From NCBI RefSeq assembly GCF_023078275.1, contig NC_062980.1:1744001-1808000 (forward strand): 64,000 nucleotides of DNA. The letters are read 5' to 3'. This document shows, one piece after another, positions 1-10,442 of this stretch (the first letter of the stretch is position 1; each line of letters starts with the position of its first letter). Under the pieces are notes generated by a model, which was given only the letters and a program-made list of their open reading frames with translations, did no database searches and was not told the origin of the DNA. The translations under genes were made by a program, and so were the position numbers. Source of the stretch: Leguminivora glycinivorella. Its lineage: Eukaryota; Arthropoda; Insecta; Lepidoptera; Tortricidae.

Positions 1-232
1 TGCGCCGCGGTCCCGGGTTCGAATCCCGGTAAGGGCATTTATTTGTGTGATGAGCACAGATATTTGTTCCTGAGTCATGGATGTTTTCTATGTATCTATA
101 TAAGTACTTATCTATTATATATATATCGTTGTCTGAGTACCCACAACACAAGCCTTCTTAAGCTTACCGTGGGCCTCAGTCAATCTGTGTAAGAATGTCC
201 TATAATATTTATTTATTTATTTATTTATTTAT
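1..232 (+). mobile_element. SINE-A copy, cut by window start
   Basis: tRNA-derived SINE that enters from the left edge. The Pol III B box (ggttcgaatcc) is at 16-26. The unique body runs through 'gatgagcacagatatttg' and 'accgtgggcctcagtcaa', and it ends in an (ATTT)n tail at about 205-232. The A box lies outside the window. The same body recurs at 3372-3643 (minus), 8139-8397, 14076-14315, 18491-18752 and 52336-52546, so this is a dispersed family. Confidence 0.85.
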
Positions 233-671
233 TAGTTCAGACAGTGTCAGTACATCTTGTACTGAGACTGACTGAAATAGCATGACGCGTTCGTACGTTT
301 CTGTAACAATACGAAGGAAAACCTTTTCGCACTACAACTACATCTGCACAGTACACGTGTGAAGAACAAATTTTAGTTTATTTCAGAGACCATATTCTCA
401 AATCCGCAACGCAGGCTTCGTCAACTGAATACAAAATCCGTTATTAGCTACAAGCTTCGTCAAAAAGTAAGACAATGGAAAATCCGCAACATGCATCGTC
501 AATAAACTAAACCCAAAAGTACATACTTAAAAAAAAAACACACACACACACACACACACCTACAACTCAAAAACACCCTGCAAGTCGCCACCAACAGGCA
601 GCGTGCCCAAAAGGCTGGCCGCATTGCCTCGCTGAATGGCGATGCTTATTCTCTGAGCAAAATACTGGCCA
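233..671. other. Unassigned AT-rich stretch with (CA)n
   Basis: No gene seen. It holds a short (CA)n run at 539-559 and two related stretches starting at about 401 and 479, each with 'aaatccgcaac' followed by 'tcgtcaa'. These look like old duplicated repeat sequence. Confidence 0.5.
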
Positions 672-783
672 GCCCTTGTGTCGTGTTTCGTGTGAAAAAT
701 GGATTCATAACTTGTGTCTCCCTTCGGTCATGTTTTAATTTATCTCTCGTTTTAAATTCCTCTTTTCCGCACTTGTATCATAA
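672..783. repeat. M-O relic (degenerate inverted-repeat element)
   Basis: Diverged copy of the element at 3835-3953. It keeps 'cccttcggtcatgttttaat' and the terminal 'cgcacttgtatcat' motif. The left end is eroded. Confidence 0.55.
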
Positions 784-1334
784 TTTACTAATTTCTATTA
801 ATATAAACTTTTATTTTGACTATTACTCTCTTTGATAATTATTTAAACAAAAAGATCTCATCATAATGTTTTAGAATAAATAGAATAGAAACCATCTAAA
901 ATGAACTTTAGAACATTTACACAAAATCTACAATAACTCACAAAAATAATTTAGAATAAATCACCAGTCACTTCAAAAAGAGCGTAAGCGACGTATATTT
1001 TCTATAGAATTATACACCTTTTAAAACTAGCAATTCTCGTACTACGGCGTAGAGGCGCTACGCTAAAACAATATTTGTCCTCGTCGATAGAAAGAGAGGG
1101 GTTCAGTTATGTTGAGATAGCGATAGACACGTGGAGAATGAGGTTATTCTCAGTTCACCTCATTTATGTTGTGAAGAGTATTTGAGATGTTTTTAAGGAA
1201 ATGATTGTAATTGTAACTGGCGTATTCGATCGAGGCTTTTAACATACAAGACATACTGTGGGAGGTAGGGCATAGCGAATGATATTCCGCTTTGTGTGGT
1301 AGCTAGGGCACAGCACAGCGGATATCGTCTCGCT
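784..1334. other. Unassigned AT-rich intergenic sequence
   Basis: Mostly A/T sequence with no coding, tRNA-like or clear repeat structure that I can see. The stretch from about 1260 is probably the outer, poorly matched part of the retroposon that follows. Confidence 0.4.
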
Positions 1335-1733
1335 CGAATCTAGAGCAGAGCCCAACTGGGGTAGTACCTCCGCCTTACAGAAGACCGCAGCCAAATAGCG
1401 CTAGACCCTCCTCATGGTGTTGTGTTCCTGTCGGTGAGTAAGGCTGCCAGAGCTCAATGAGGGTGCGGTGTGCTGATGACGGGAGGACTTACGGAACTAA
1501 CTTGTTCCGTCTATTGTCCTTTGAGTCGTCGGCAACCCGAACCCTCCTTAGAACTTGTACACTCCTTTTTGCTGTGTACTTAACACAGCAAAAGGGAATG
1601 TACAAGTTTCTAATGGGGTGGCAACGCGAATGTGAAACTGTTTGATTTGTAGGCGTCCATAGGTTACGGTGACCGCTTTACATCAGGCGGGCCGTATGCT
1701 TGTTTGCCACCGACGTAGTTTATAAAAAAATAC
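1335..1733 (+). mobile_element. Rpt-J retroposon copy with internal foldback
   Basis: Matches 5012-5340 in inverse orientation at high similarity, and its last ~130 bases match the 3' end of the LINE at 31540-32025 ('gtacaagtttctaatggg' through 'cttgtttgccaccgacgt', then an A-rich tail). An imperfect 26-bp inverted repeat (1552-1577 with 1583-1608, two mismatches) sits inside. The shared 3' end suggests a non-autonomous element mobilised by that LINE. The 62-codon frame inside is not a gene. Confidence 0.7.
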
Positions 1734-1949
1734 ATATAATACGGGACAGACAAAGCCCATACAAAAACGCGTACCCTTGAAATGTATGGGCCTTTTAGGC
1801 TTAAAACTAGATGGCGCTGTTTTGCGACCTGGAAGTGGCTAAAATCATATTTTCCCGATATATTTTTGCGTGTTTTTAGTTTTTATAAGAACAAATGACA
1901 TGCTTCTTTATTCTAATATCATAATATCACGTCAATACAGATTTTGAAA
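1734..1949. other. Unassigned; contains a dispersed ~100-bp repeat
   Basis: Bases about 1845-1950 recur in inverse orientation at about 12306-12400 (shared 'gacatgcttctttattctaa'). No gene seen. Confidence 0.45.
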
Positions 1950-2430
1950 GAATAGTTATTTGTTTTACAAGGGGGCAAAGTAGTTGTTTAACCGCACGTG
2001 CCAATATTGATACCCGAGCAAGCGAAAGATTCCAATATTGAACCGCGAGCGTAGCGAGTGGTTCAAAAAGTGGAATCTTGAGCGTTGCGAGGGTATCAAG
2101 GCACGAAGGTTAAACAAACTTTGCCACCGAGTGAAACACACAATTTTTCACCACACCAACACGAACAAAATACTGACTATAAAACATCAAAATAAATCAA
2201 ATTCATCAATTTATTCAATATTTTTGATTCAAAATCATCATTTATAGGGTAAAATCTAGCAGACATATTAAGACATCGGGTTAAAATTTGCATGAAATTA
2301 CTTTGCCCCCTTGTGGATAAAATGCAATTTTGCTATCTGTTTTCGAATAGCAAAGAATGCCTTTACCAGTTGGTGTGGTGAAAATAAATTTGTAGGCATC
2401 ATCAGTGTAGTTATTAAAAACGACATGCAA
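1950..2430. mobile_element. M-K inverted-repeat element
   Basis: Inverted termini 'acaagggggcaaag' (1967-1980) and 'ctttgcccccttgt' (2301-2314) enclose a segment with 'gcgagcgtagcgagtggttc'. The flank to about 2430 is related to 11527-11625 in inverse orientation. A second copy at 60041-60464 is delimited by comparison with an uninterrupted host repeat. Small frames inside are incidental. Confidence 0.65.
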
Positions 2431-2655
2431 CATTTACCCCCCTCGTAACATCCGTTGATGGTATCTTCGCACCTCAAATGTCTGCCTTTGTGAAACATCT
2501 GGGTGAAGCAATCGTCGAACGATGGGACAGATCCCTCAGCGTGGTCATGGGTTGGCTAAGATCAAAAATTACAATTTCAATAATCCGTGCTACAAGCATG
2601 TGTATCCGGGGTACGCGATACAAATTTAACACGTTCAAAAACTTCTTCGGCTTAA

Positions 2656-3166
2656 GAGGATACGGTAGCGAAAATGCTAAAATGGAAAGGAGCCCCCTTT
2701 TCAACTTGGGAATTTTAGTTAAATATACAAGTGTTATTAACTAGATTTATCGAAAAAAAATTGTCCATTAAGAACAACCCAGTCAAAAGATATTTCAAAA
2801 AAATCTTTAAAATCGAGGTTCCGCTCTCGACTTTTTCCTCCTTCAAAACTTAATCAATCGGAACGAAATTTGAGAATCTGAATAACAATGAAATAATCTA
2901 TGTCGGACCGTTTCGCTTTTTTGGATAATTGTTACCAATCTTGAGTATCACACCTTTTTTTGCGCCACAATGAAAAAGGCCGTTTTTGGAAATGTTTGAT
3001 TGGCTCTAGAGTCTTTAAAAAGCAGAATATCAAAAAAATCAAAACGGTCCGACACAGATAAAAATAATAACAATCTGTGTTGAAAAAATCATTGCTCTAT
3101 CTTCAAAAACCAGGGAGGAAATAGTCGAGAGCGTTTGTATGGAAAATTGACCCCTACCGTATCGTC
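2656..3166. mobile_element. M-L: TTAA-bounded non-autonomous DNA element (~511 bp)
   Basis: TTAA stands at 2652-2655 and again at 3167-3170. Just inside are inverted ends 'gaggatacggtag' and 'ctaccgtatcgtc' with one mismatch. TTAA target duplications with short inverted ends are typical of piggyBac-type elements, so that class is inferred. No transposase frame is present. Further inverted motifs around 'gctctcgac' and 'gtcgagagcg' extend the symmetry inwards. Confidence 0.65.
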
Positions 3167-3170
3167 TTAA

Positions 3171-3371
3171 ATAATGGCGCAGCCCTACCCAATCCTTCCT
3201 CCACTTCATAAATTTCCCTGTTTTGTTGATGCTTTGATACATATTTGTAATATTTGTAACTATCGTTTTGTAAATAAATATTATCTGATGGCCATAAAAA
3301 AGTGTAGTTATTAAGTGGTGTAGTATTTACCTACTAGGTGGCGCTAAAAAAATGAGGTACGATTCTTAGTA
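3171..3371. other. Unassigned spacer
   Basis: Short AT-rich spacer between M-L and a SINE. Nothing recognisable. Confidence 0.4.
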
Positions 3372-3643
3372 TGAACTGTAAATAAATAAATCAGTAAATA
3401 TTATAGGATATTCTTACGCAGATTTACTGTCCCACGGTAAGCTCAAGAAGGCTTGTGTTATGGGTACTTAGACAGCGATAAATACATAATATACAAATAC
3501 TTATATACATAGAAATGATACATGACTCAGGGGAGCAAATATCTGTGCTCATCACACAAATAAATTCCCTTGCCGGGATTCGAACCCGGGACCGCGGCGT
3601 ACCAGGCAGGGTCACGCGCTAGGTTAGACCGGTCGTCTGTCGA
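3372..3643 (-). mobile_element. SINE-A copy, minus strand
   Basis: Near full-length tRNA-derived SINE in reverse. The B-box complement 'ggattcgaacc' is at 3576-3586. The head end, near 'gaccggtcgtc' at about 3628-3640, has a degraded A box. The 3' tail (ATTT repeats) is at the left, about 3378-3390. Confidence 0.85.
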
Positions 3644-3732
3644 GACTTGAACTCACGACTTCTGGATGAAAGTGATATCGAACTGTCATAACATAACGTC
3701 ATTAATTAAAGGTGTGTAAAACACCTATAGTA

Positions 3733-3828
3733 TTTTTCAGTACAGATGGTGTTTTTTTTACGCACTAGTGCGAGAAGTGGTTCATTATATGTCAGGTCGA
3801 AACTTCGGAGGCTCATCTGTACTGAAAA
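3733..3828. mobile_element. M-N MITE (~96 bp)
   Basis: Inverted ends 'tttttcagtacagatg' and 'catctgtactgaaaaa' enclose 'cgcactagtgcgagaagtgg'. A second copy in inverse orientation is at 6848-6944. It has no coding capacity. Confidence 0.75.
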
Positions 3829-3834
3829 ACGTCG

Positions 3835-3953
3835 TACGATACACGTGCGAAAAGGAAATTCGGAACTCGTGTTGATTTAAAACACTCCCTTCGGTCGTGT
3901 TTTAATTTATCGCCACTCGTTTCGAACTTCCTTTTTTACGCACTTGTATCGTA
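3835..3953. mobile_element. M-O MITE (~119 bp)
   Basis: Inverted ends: 'tacgatacacgtgcg' at the left and 'cgcacttgtatcgta' at the right. The interior has 'cccttcggtcgtgttttaat'. Another copy in inverse orientation is at 6290-6389, and relics are at 672-783 and 35897-36007. It abuts M-N, and the same two families are again close together at 6290-6944. Confidence 0.75.
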
Positions 3954-4189
3954 TATATTTATGCAACAGGTGTTTAATGGGGGTCAAATAAGGTTTTTGC
4001 AAAAAAATCATTTTTGGCACAAGCTTTTATCGCCGACTGCACCTTTCTTTCAACAGTCATCTACTGCTCTCCGAGACGTTTCTAAAAACCCCTTACTGGA
4101 TTGTGATACGACGTTTCATAGCAAAGTTCCTGATGACTACCTTTCAGCTCCATCAGATCAGCAGCTCCATGATACCATAATATTGCATT
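3954..4189. other. Unassigned; probable 5' part of Rpt-D
   Basis: The open frame from 3961 has no recognisable protein features and runs straight into the repeat downstream. I do not call it a gene. Confidence 0.4.
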
Positions 4190-4594
4190 GTCACGTGATT
4201 TACATATGTGTGCAAATTTTTAGCTTAATCGGAAACCGGGAAGTGGGTAAAATTTGTTCTTTATTAATTGAAAATTACTGTACTAAAAATATTAAAAAAA
4301 AATATTTGAAATACTTGTAAAAAGCTCTTTCATTTGATATGTAACACAATATAGTTCTAGAAACTTTGTTTTTAAATTTTCCCTTTTACCCCCCAAAAGT
4401 GGACCCTATAATTAAATTTTCTAAATTTAAATTACATGTCCGTCTTTGGGTCACAGGTTTACATATGTGTGCCAAATTCCAAGTTAATCGGTTCAGTAGT
4501 TTCGGAGAAAATTGGCTGTGACAACGGACATACAGACACACGAGATATCCTATAAGGGTTCCGTTTTTCCATTTTGAAGTACGGAACCCTAAAA
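4190..4594 (+). repeat. Rpt-D copy ending in 'acggaaccctaaaaa'
   Basis: Dispersed repeat with diagnostic pieces 'gctctttcatttgatatgt', 'ccgtctttgggtcac' and 'agggttccgtttttcc'. Related copies are at 20270-20500 (minus) and 43187-43400 (plus, truncated). The element class is not clear from sequence alone, and the left boundary is approximate. Confidence 0.65.
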
Positions 4595-5011
4595 AAGAAA
4601 TTCAAACCCAGCGCTGAGAAGTTGCGAAATACATATGACTCCTTAAATTTTTGACATAGTTACGTAATATGCTTATTACCGTACTAGCGCTGTAATAGAG
4701 CTCCACGTGTACTGTAAAAAACTTATAGCAGTATATTCCCAGCACATATATTTCTTACAAAAGTTGAATTCTCTCCCGTTTTTACCCGAAATTAGATAAT
4801 ATGAGGAAGCATGTTGAATAGAATAAACAGGGAGGTTCCTTGACCGACTTTTGCGACCCAATTTTAGCCACGTTCATCACGAATTATTTAAATTTAGTAT
4901 TCTTATTGTAACGATAACTTCGTAAAAAAGGTTCATTAGTACTTTGTGAGGAAATTTATTTTTGGAAATGTCAATATTTTTGTGCAGTTGGGAAGCAATG
5001 CCTTTTTTTTA
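4595..5011. other. Unassigned AT-rich sequence
   Basis: No repeat partner or coding signal seen. Confidence 0.4.
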
Positions 5012-5340
5012 TAAACTACGTCGGTGGCAAACAAGCGTACGGCCCGCCTGATAGAAAGCGGTCACCGTAACCTATGGACGCCTGCAACTCAAAGAGTGTC
5101 ACATGCGCGTTGCCACCCCATTAGAAACTTGTACATTCCCTTTTGCTGTGTTAAATACCTACACAGTAAAAAGGAGTGCACAAGTTCCAAGGAGGGTTCG
5201 GGTTGCCGACGACGCAAAGGATAATAGACGGCATAGGTCAGTTCCGTAAGTCCTCCCGTCATCAGCAAACCGCACCCTCGTTGAGCTCTGGCAGTCTTAC
5301 TCACCGGCAGGAACACAACACTATGAGTAGGGTCTAACAA
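5012..5340 (-). mobile_element. Rpt-J copy, minus strand
   Basis: Inverse match to 1404-1733. It includes the A/T-rich tail at 5012, the LINE-like 3' end and the same internal inverted repeat around 5128-5185, so the foldback is a fixed part of the family rather than a one-off. Confidence 0.75.
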
Positions 5341-5346
5341 AAAGAA

Positions 5347-5457
5347 GCCTATGTCAATCTCCATATCTTCAACCGGCTCCGCTTAAAAAATCACGTCATT
5401 TCGTCGCTCCGTTTTGCCGTGAAAGACGGACAAACAAACAGACACACTCACTTTCAC
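5347..5457 (+). repeat. Rpt-P fragment
   Basis: Partial copy of the repeat seen complete at 33161-33328: 'ctccgttttgccgtgaaaga' followed by 'gacaaacaaacagacacac'. The head with 'gcccgcggcttcgc' and the terminal 'ttagtatggat' are missing. Confidence 0.7.
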
Positions 5458-5470
5458 AACATTTTATCCC

Positions 5471-5617
5471 GCCAGATGGCGCCTGTGCAAGTGTATAGTG
5501 TATAGTGTTAGGCATGTCACTGTCATTCATATGTGCGAGAGAGAAAAATATCTTCTCGCTCTCACGTATGAAATTATTTATCACGTATGCAATGGAATAA
5601 TAAGGTGGCACCATCTG
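5471..5617. mobile_element. M-Q MITE
   Basis: Imperfect inverted ends 'gccagatggcgcc' and 'ggtggcaccatctg'. The interior contains 'gagagagaaaaat' and 'cttctcgctctcacgtatga'. A close copy is at 32521-32650. Confidence 0.65.
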
Positions 5618-5814
5618 TCATAACCTCCGAGTGTGCCTCCTCATTGTCTCCCGACAGTCACTTCGCTGTCCATTGCCTGTTTAATGAAATATTCACAATG
5701 AGTAACAATGTTACTAAATAAACCCAGAAATAGGCACATAATTGTCAATAACAAGTGTCAAAATCACTGTGATGAAATAGGCTAGACCAGGGTAGCACAT
5801 GATTGGCGCGACAG

Positions 5815-5882
5815 TTTCTCGCTGCGATATGTTCTCTTTTTAACCCATGACGCAAAAACGAAGGGGTGTTATAAGTTTGACG

Positions 5883-5917
<35 letters not shown>

Positions 5918-6080
5918 GTGTGTGTCTGTCTGTGGCATCGTAGCTCCCGAACGGAAGAACTGATTTAGATTTAGTTTTTTTTTGTCTGAAAGCTGAGTTA
6001 GTCGGGAGTGTTCTTAGCCATGTTTCATGAAAATCGGTCTACTGTGTCGCAGTCGGCGTTTTTTTCAAAATTTTCATTCT
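5815..6080 (-). repeat. Rpt-F copy with (GTCT)n microsatellite
   Basis: Minus-strand copy of a dispersed repeat with 'ggaccgattttcatgaaaca'-like sequence and an internal GTCT/GT tract at 5883-5934. The other copies, on the plus strand, are 18060-18345 and 38764-38943. Microsatellite length differs widely between copies. Confidence 0.7.
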
Positions 6081-6289
6081 AATCATAATTATTGACTGAA
6101 TGGGTAGCGGTGGTGTGTCGCGGCGAGATAATCTCGCGTCAATCATATGCTAGCCTTGCTGGATCAACTTCAGTGATAAGAAAGTAAAACCTGAGCTTAA
6201 ACCATGAAGTTTTTGGTACCAGTATATTTACGTACCAGTTTCGCGATTATGAAACGTGTACGTACAATAAAAATAAAGACATAGTACAT

Positions 6290-6389
6290 TACGATACAAG
6301 TGCGTAAAAAAGGAAGTTCGAAACGAGCGGCGATAAATTAAAACACAACCGAAGGGAGTCACGAATTTCCCTTTCGCACGTGTGTCGTA
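6290..6389. mobile_element. M-O MITE, inverse copy
   Basis: Inverted ends 'tacgatacaagtgcg' and 'cgcacgtgtgtcgta'. The interior 'aaaacacaaccgaagggag' is the complement of the 3835-3953 copy. Confidence 0.7.
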
Positions 6390-6847
6390 TTAAATTAAAT
6401 TAAATTAAAAATATTTTATTAACCAAGAGAATTAGTTTAAAATACAATTTGCAATTAATCGACGACTCCCACACTAGGCTAAGCCTGTATCGTGGAAGTC
6501 AGCTACATACGTGATTTGACCAGATAACAGCGGCTTAAGAAAAAATAAATACTAAGTGCATGCAAACTTACAAATATAAGTACCAATTACAATTAATATA
6601 AAATATAACGTTAGACTAAGAATGAAAATATCAAATGAAAACAGAGAGTTTCGTAACTAGTGATTTAGGTAGTGTGAGAGAGTGTGTAAGAATATGTATG
6701 GTGTGTGTGGGTGTGTGTGTGTGTGTGTGTGTGAGGGACGGACTCAAGAATCTTCGTAAGTTAAAGGCAGTAGGTATTTACGTAATAAGGATTTAGCTTT
6801 AGGGAGAGGGCAGCGTTTAATGTCACATCGTTTCAACACGTACGACG
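6390..6847. other. LINE-tail-like AT-rich sequence and (GT)n
   Basis: Starts with a repeated 'aaatt' motif and 'tattttattaacc', resembling a retroposon 3' tail in reverse. A (GT)n tract is at about 6701-6733. No coding signal. Confidence 0.45.
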
Positions 6848-6944
6848 TTTTTCAGTACAGATGGCCCTCCGAAATTTCGGCCTGGCATATAATGAACCAC
6901 TTCTCGCACTAGTGCGTAAAAAAACACCATGTGTACTGAAAAAA
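6848..6944. mobile_element. M-N MITE, inverse copy
   Basis: Inverted ends 'tttttcagtacagatg' and 'catgtgtactgaaaaa'. Interior complement of 3733-3828. Confidence 0.75.
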
Positions 6945-7442
6945 GGCTTATAAACTCCAAAAAAAAAAAAAACTTAGAAACTATTCGCCTAGTTTTATGA
7001 CTATTACCTACATATATGTAATATGTATATTAAAATAGAGAATCAAATGATATCTTAACGGCCCAAACATTGGTCTAAATAGCGGTGAGCGGCGGCCAGA
7101 AGACACAGCGATAGGAAAAGCACAGCTGTCGTCAATTCGTGGCTGGGCCGTAAAAATCCACAAAATAAGTAAAAATACTTCGTAAAAACTATTCTTAATA
7201 TTTATCGCAGAACTTAAGAAAGCTGGCGCTTACACTTGTTTCAATATCAAAAGGTTGTATGTACGTACACTTTTACACACAGTTAATACATTTCACACTA
7301 AGGCGAAAGCAGACCGTTCGCTGGGGCCCTTCGCCCTTGGGGACATAATTTATAGCTAGGGCACGAACGAGTAACCTGGCGGGCAAGCACGGCCGCGTGA
7401 TAAAGGCTATATCACGTCACGCCGGCCTTTTCGCACTATTAC
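6945..7442. other. Unassigned sequence
   Basis: Poly-A run near 6961, then mixed sequence. 7433-7442 (gcactattac) is the left member of the target duplication of the following element. Confidence 0.4.
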
Positions 7443-8117
7443 CAGGGGCGGCTCACTCCGCGATTGTATCGCCGCGCTGAAAGTGCCGGCGGCACCCCTT
7501 CGCGGCCTAATCAGGCCCCGTAGCCGAATGGCATTTCTCCGACAAAAACGAAAGCGATACGCCGCTGGCTCTGTCGCGCCAATACGCAAGCGCGATAGAG
7601 ATAGATATCTACTAGCGCTTCGTTTCGTGAGCGTTTCGTGAGCGATTGTGCCATTCGGCTAGCCACCCAGGGGTGGAGCGCGTTCTCACGGAACGCACGT
7701 TCGCACTTTCTATTGTTACTTTACATCGCGAGTTTTTTTAAGGTTCATATGCGATGTCCACGTGTGGAATGGCTAATAATGCATAGTTAAATAGACATCA
7801 TGAATAAAATAGGACAATCTTACACAGATCTTATTGATTAAGTCCCACAGAAAAGTTCAATAAGGCTTGTGATGCTGAAGGCTTAAACAAAAATATAAAA
7901 ATACTGTATTGTATACCTAGAAAGAACCCAAAACTTGAATATGTAGTATAACATTTTATCTGAGAATTAATTCGTTTTAATCCATAGGCAACCCTATCAT
8001 CCGACGCTGCGCACGTGCGGCTCGTTTCTTTGTTAGACTTTTGTAGGCATTTAAAAAGGCGGCATTTCGTGAACATCAAAGCAGTGGGCCTTCTGTACTT
8101 GTACTATTATATATTCT
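7443..8117 (-). mobile_element. Element R, copy 1 (~519 bp plus nested 156-bp insert)
   Basis: Inverse copy of 60701-61225 with the same two ends: 'caggggcggctcactc' at the left and 'tatatattct' at the right. Flanks gcactattac (7433-7442) and gtgctattac (8118-8127) agree at 8 of 10 positions, an aged target duplication. The ends are not inverted repeats of each other. The interior includes a stretch resembling the 3' body of SINE-A. The frames at 7831-8251 are incidental. Confidence 0.7.
7515..7670. mobile_element. S-type MITE nested in element R
   Basis: Inverted ends 'tagccgaatggca' (7521-7533) and 'tgccattcggcta' (7649-7661). The uninterrupted site exists in R copy 2 at about 61145-61160, which shows exactly what was inserted and a 3-bp repeated 'cag' at the junction. 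Related units are at 11043-11323. Confidence 0.75.
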
Positions 8118-8138
8118 GTGCTATTACGACTTGACTTG

Positions 8139-8397
8139 ATGACCGGGCTGGCGTAGTCGGTAGTGACCCTGCCTGCTAAGCCGCGGTCCTGAGTTAGAAT
8201 TCGATTGACACACACACTGTGTTTGATGAATACAGATATTTGTTCCTTCATGTATGTATTCTATGTATTTATCTAAATAAGTACTTATGTCTTATGTATA
8301 TCGTCGCCTAGCATCCATAGTACAAGCTTTGCTTAGTTTGGGGCTAGGTTTATCTGTGTAAAGTGTCCGCCAACCCCCAATATTTATTTATTTTATT
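8139..8397 (+). mobile_element. SINE-A copy, degenerate
   Basis: A-box region 'ggctggcgtagtcggtagtg' is intact, but the B box has decayed to 'gagttagaattcgatt'. The tail is 'atatttatttattttatta'. Older than the copies at 14.1 and 18.5 kb. Confidence 0.75.
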
Positions 8398-8602
8398 AGT
8401 AAGTGCGACAGGGATGCCCGACGCGATAAGGTTTATCACACTAGTGTGCTACGCCTGCTGGATTCTTTCGCTTAGACTCCTAGAAAATGTAGAAAAATGA
8501 TCAGAAGTATCTAAGTACTACGCTTCGTTAGAGTGTTTTTCTTCTCGGCAGATCGAGTAAGGTCATATATATAGCTTTCACTAAAAAAATTGACGCTACA
8601 AT

Positions 8603-8749
8603 TTAGTGCGTTTTCACACTATACGATCCGATATCAGATGTAAGACCGACATCCTATACATTTAAGCCACCATCTTTCATTTTTGCCTTTGAAATTCGAT
8701 CCTTTCCGACATCCGATATCGGATCGTATAACGTGTGAAAACGCACTAA
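8603..8749. mobile_element. M-T MITE, copy 1
   Basis: Long inverted ends: 'ttagtgcgttttcacac' at the left and 'gtgtgaaaacgcactaa' at the right, extending inwards through 'gatccgatatc' and 'gatatcggatc'. Other copies are at 44327-44464 and 45669-45816. Confidence 0.85.
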
Positions 8750-9791
8750 AATTTTAGTACCTTACCTCACACCAACATCAATAACTGATTTCAGAACATT
8801 GTTTATGGGAAATCGGAATGCTGTGAAGTCCTTCATCCTTTTTTGTTGTAAGTAATTTATAGCGTTTAGTATATTTTTTTTAGCTTCTCGGATATATTTG
8901 TGATAAAACCGTTATAATATTTAAATCATTCAATTCACTTCTTGTTTACATCACTGACATTCGAAGACTTTCGACGTCAGTTGTCAAAGAGTATTACTTG
9001 CTAGTAAAAGAAAATCAAAAAAGAAATTACCAAGAAATTACTCGTGAGATTAGTACTACTAAGTACTACTAAAAATCCGTAACCGCGAGGGTCAAATAAA
9101 TACTTGTCACCCTTTACTCACGATCAAAATGGTGGATTATTTACTACATTGTTGAAAATACTGTATTAATTTACGCAAACTGTACTCCTTTGACAAAAAC
9201 TACTAAACTTTTTGTTATGTTATTTATGATACTCTATGGCTTTATGTTGACATAAATCTGTCAGTTCCGTGTAAGTTGATGACGAGATTGATGACCGAAC
9301 AATGGTTTTTTTTCAATGATGCTGTTTAAAAGTTATAATATTCATATCATGATATGAAATAATTTGAAATGTGCAGCTACTTAAGATGTCTTGAAACGCG
9401 GCTCATCAGTCTTTTGCTTACACTCGGTAATTCAGGATTTTTAAAGTTCAGCTAGCTAATACTTTATTATTAGCATAATAGAATAATATCGTGTTTTAGT
9501 GCCGTGAGTCAAGTTACTGTAAATTTTTGGTGTTAATTTCCTTTGTACTTCAATATTAGTTTTCGGTGAACGTGTTCTTGTTATTATCTACCTAGTTATG
9601 AATACTCATACATATATCTATGAAGAAATAGAGAGAATATTGTATCATGTGAAACATTATGTGTATTTGCGTATTTTGCTCCTCTGAAGAGCATCTGGAG
9701 TGTACCAATTATGGGTAAGTGCTTAGTGCTTACAATAGCATTTGTAGTCAAATTTAGTAGACGAGAATAACTTATTGTAATAGGTTAAATC
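8750..9791. other. Unassigned AT-rich sequence
   Basis: About 1 kb without coding or repeat structure that I recognise. A small direct duplication of 'tactactaag' occurs near 9054-9067. Confidence 0.4.
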
Positions 9792-10070
9792 TTCTTCTTC
9801 TTCTTCCTCCTACCCTTATCCCACGTTATGTGGGGTCGGTACAACACGTCTTCCTCTTCCATTCTCCTCATCTTTCGTCATCTCAACACTCACATCTTTC
9901 TTCCTCATATCCTCTTTCACACAATCCATCCATCGTTGTTTGGGTTTACCCCTTCCTCTCCATCCATCAACCTTCATCTCCAACATTCTTTTGCCTATAT
10001 GACATTCATCTCTCCTCATTACATGACCGTACCACGCTAACCTGCCACTCCTCATCTTTTAAATAACGTA
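9792..10070 (-). pseudogene. RTE-type LINE 3' end (C-terminus of ORF plus GAA tail)
   Basis: The minus strand carries a 79-codon open segment (9816-10055) with 'RLAWYGHVMRRDE', 'GRGKPKQRWMDCVKEDM' and a final 'RRVVPTPHNVG'. This is the signature of the C-terminal end of an RTE-like non-LTR retrotransposon polyprotein. After the coding part comes a short 3' tail of GAA repeats (9792-9808 on the plus strand as TTC). Endonuclease and reverse transcriptase are absent, so this is a 5'-truncated dead copy. A shorter relative is at 59312-59455. Confidence 0.75.
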
Positions 10071-10442
10071 TTATAATTTCAATGAAATAATTACCCTTTA
10101 GGGCCAATTTGTCTCGACTTAAGGCCGGTTGCATCAAACCGTCTGTCACCGTTAAAGTGATCGTTAAATTTTTGTATGGGAAGTTCTAACAGCAACACTT
10201 AACTAATCATCGGTAGGCTTTATGCCCTTGTAATAAGGATTATTAATGTACAACTGACAGTGTTGCCGATGGTTCCATAGTCGTCTGCTTTGTGGCGAAT
10301 TGACGATGATGTGTCTGTCAAATGTGGTTGATGCATGCTGGCGATGGCGCTTTAATGGTGTCTGCCAATACAAACTGTTAAAAGAAAATTAAGGATAAGA
10401 AATGTGTACTTGTGTAGATCATAATTATAGTCATATGATGTT
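10071..10442. other. Unassigned sequence
   Basis: Mixed composition, for example 'ttgcatcaaaccgtctgtca'. It may be an old DNA element but I found no second copy. Confidence 0.35.

Noticed and set aside
9828..10066. Plus-strand 70-78 codon frames
   Set aside because: Antisense shadows of the RTE-type LINE C-terminus on the minus strand.
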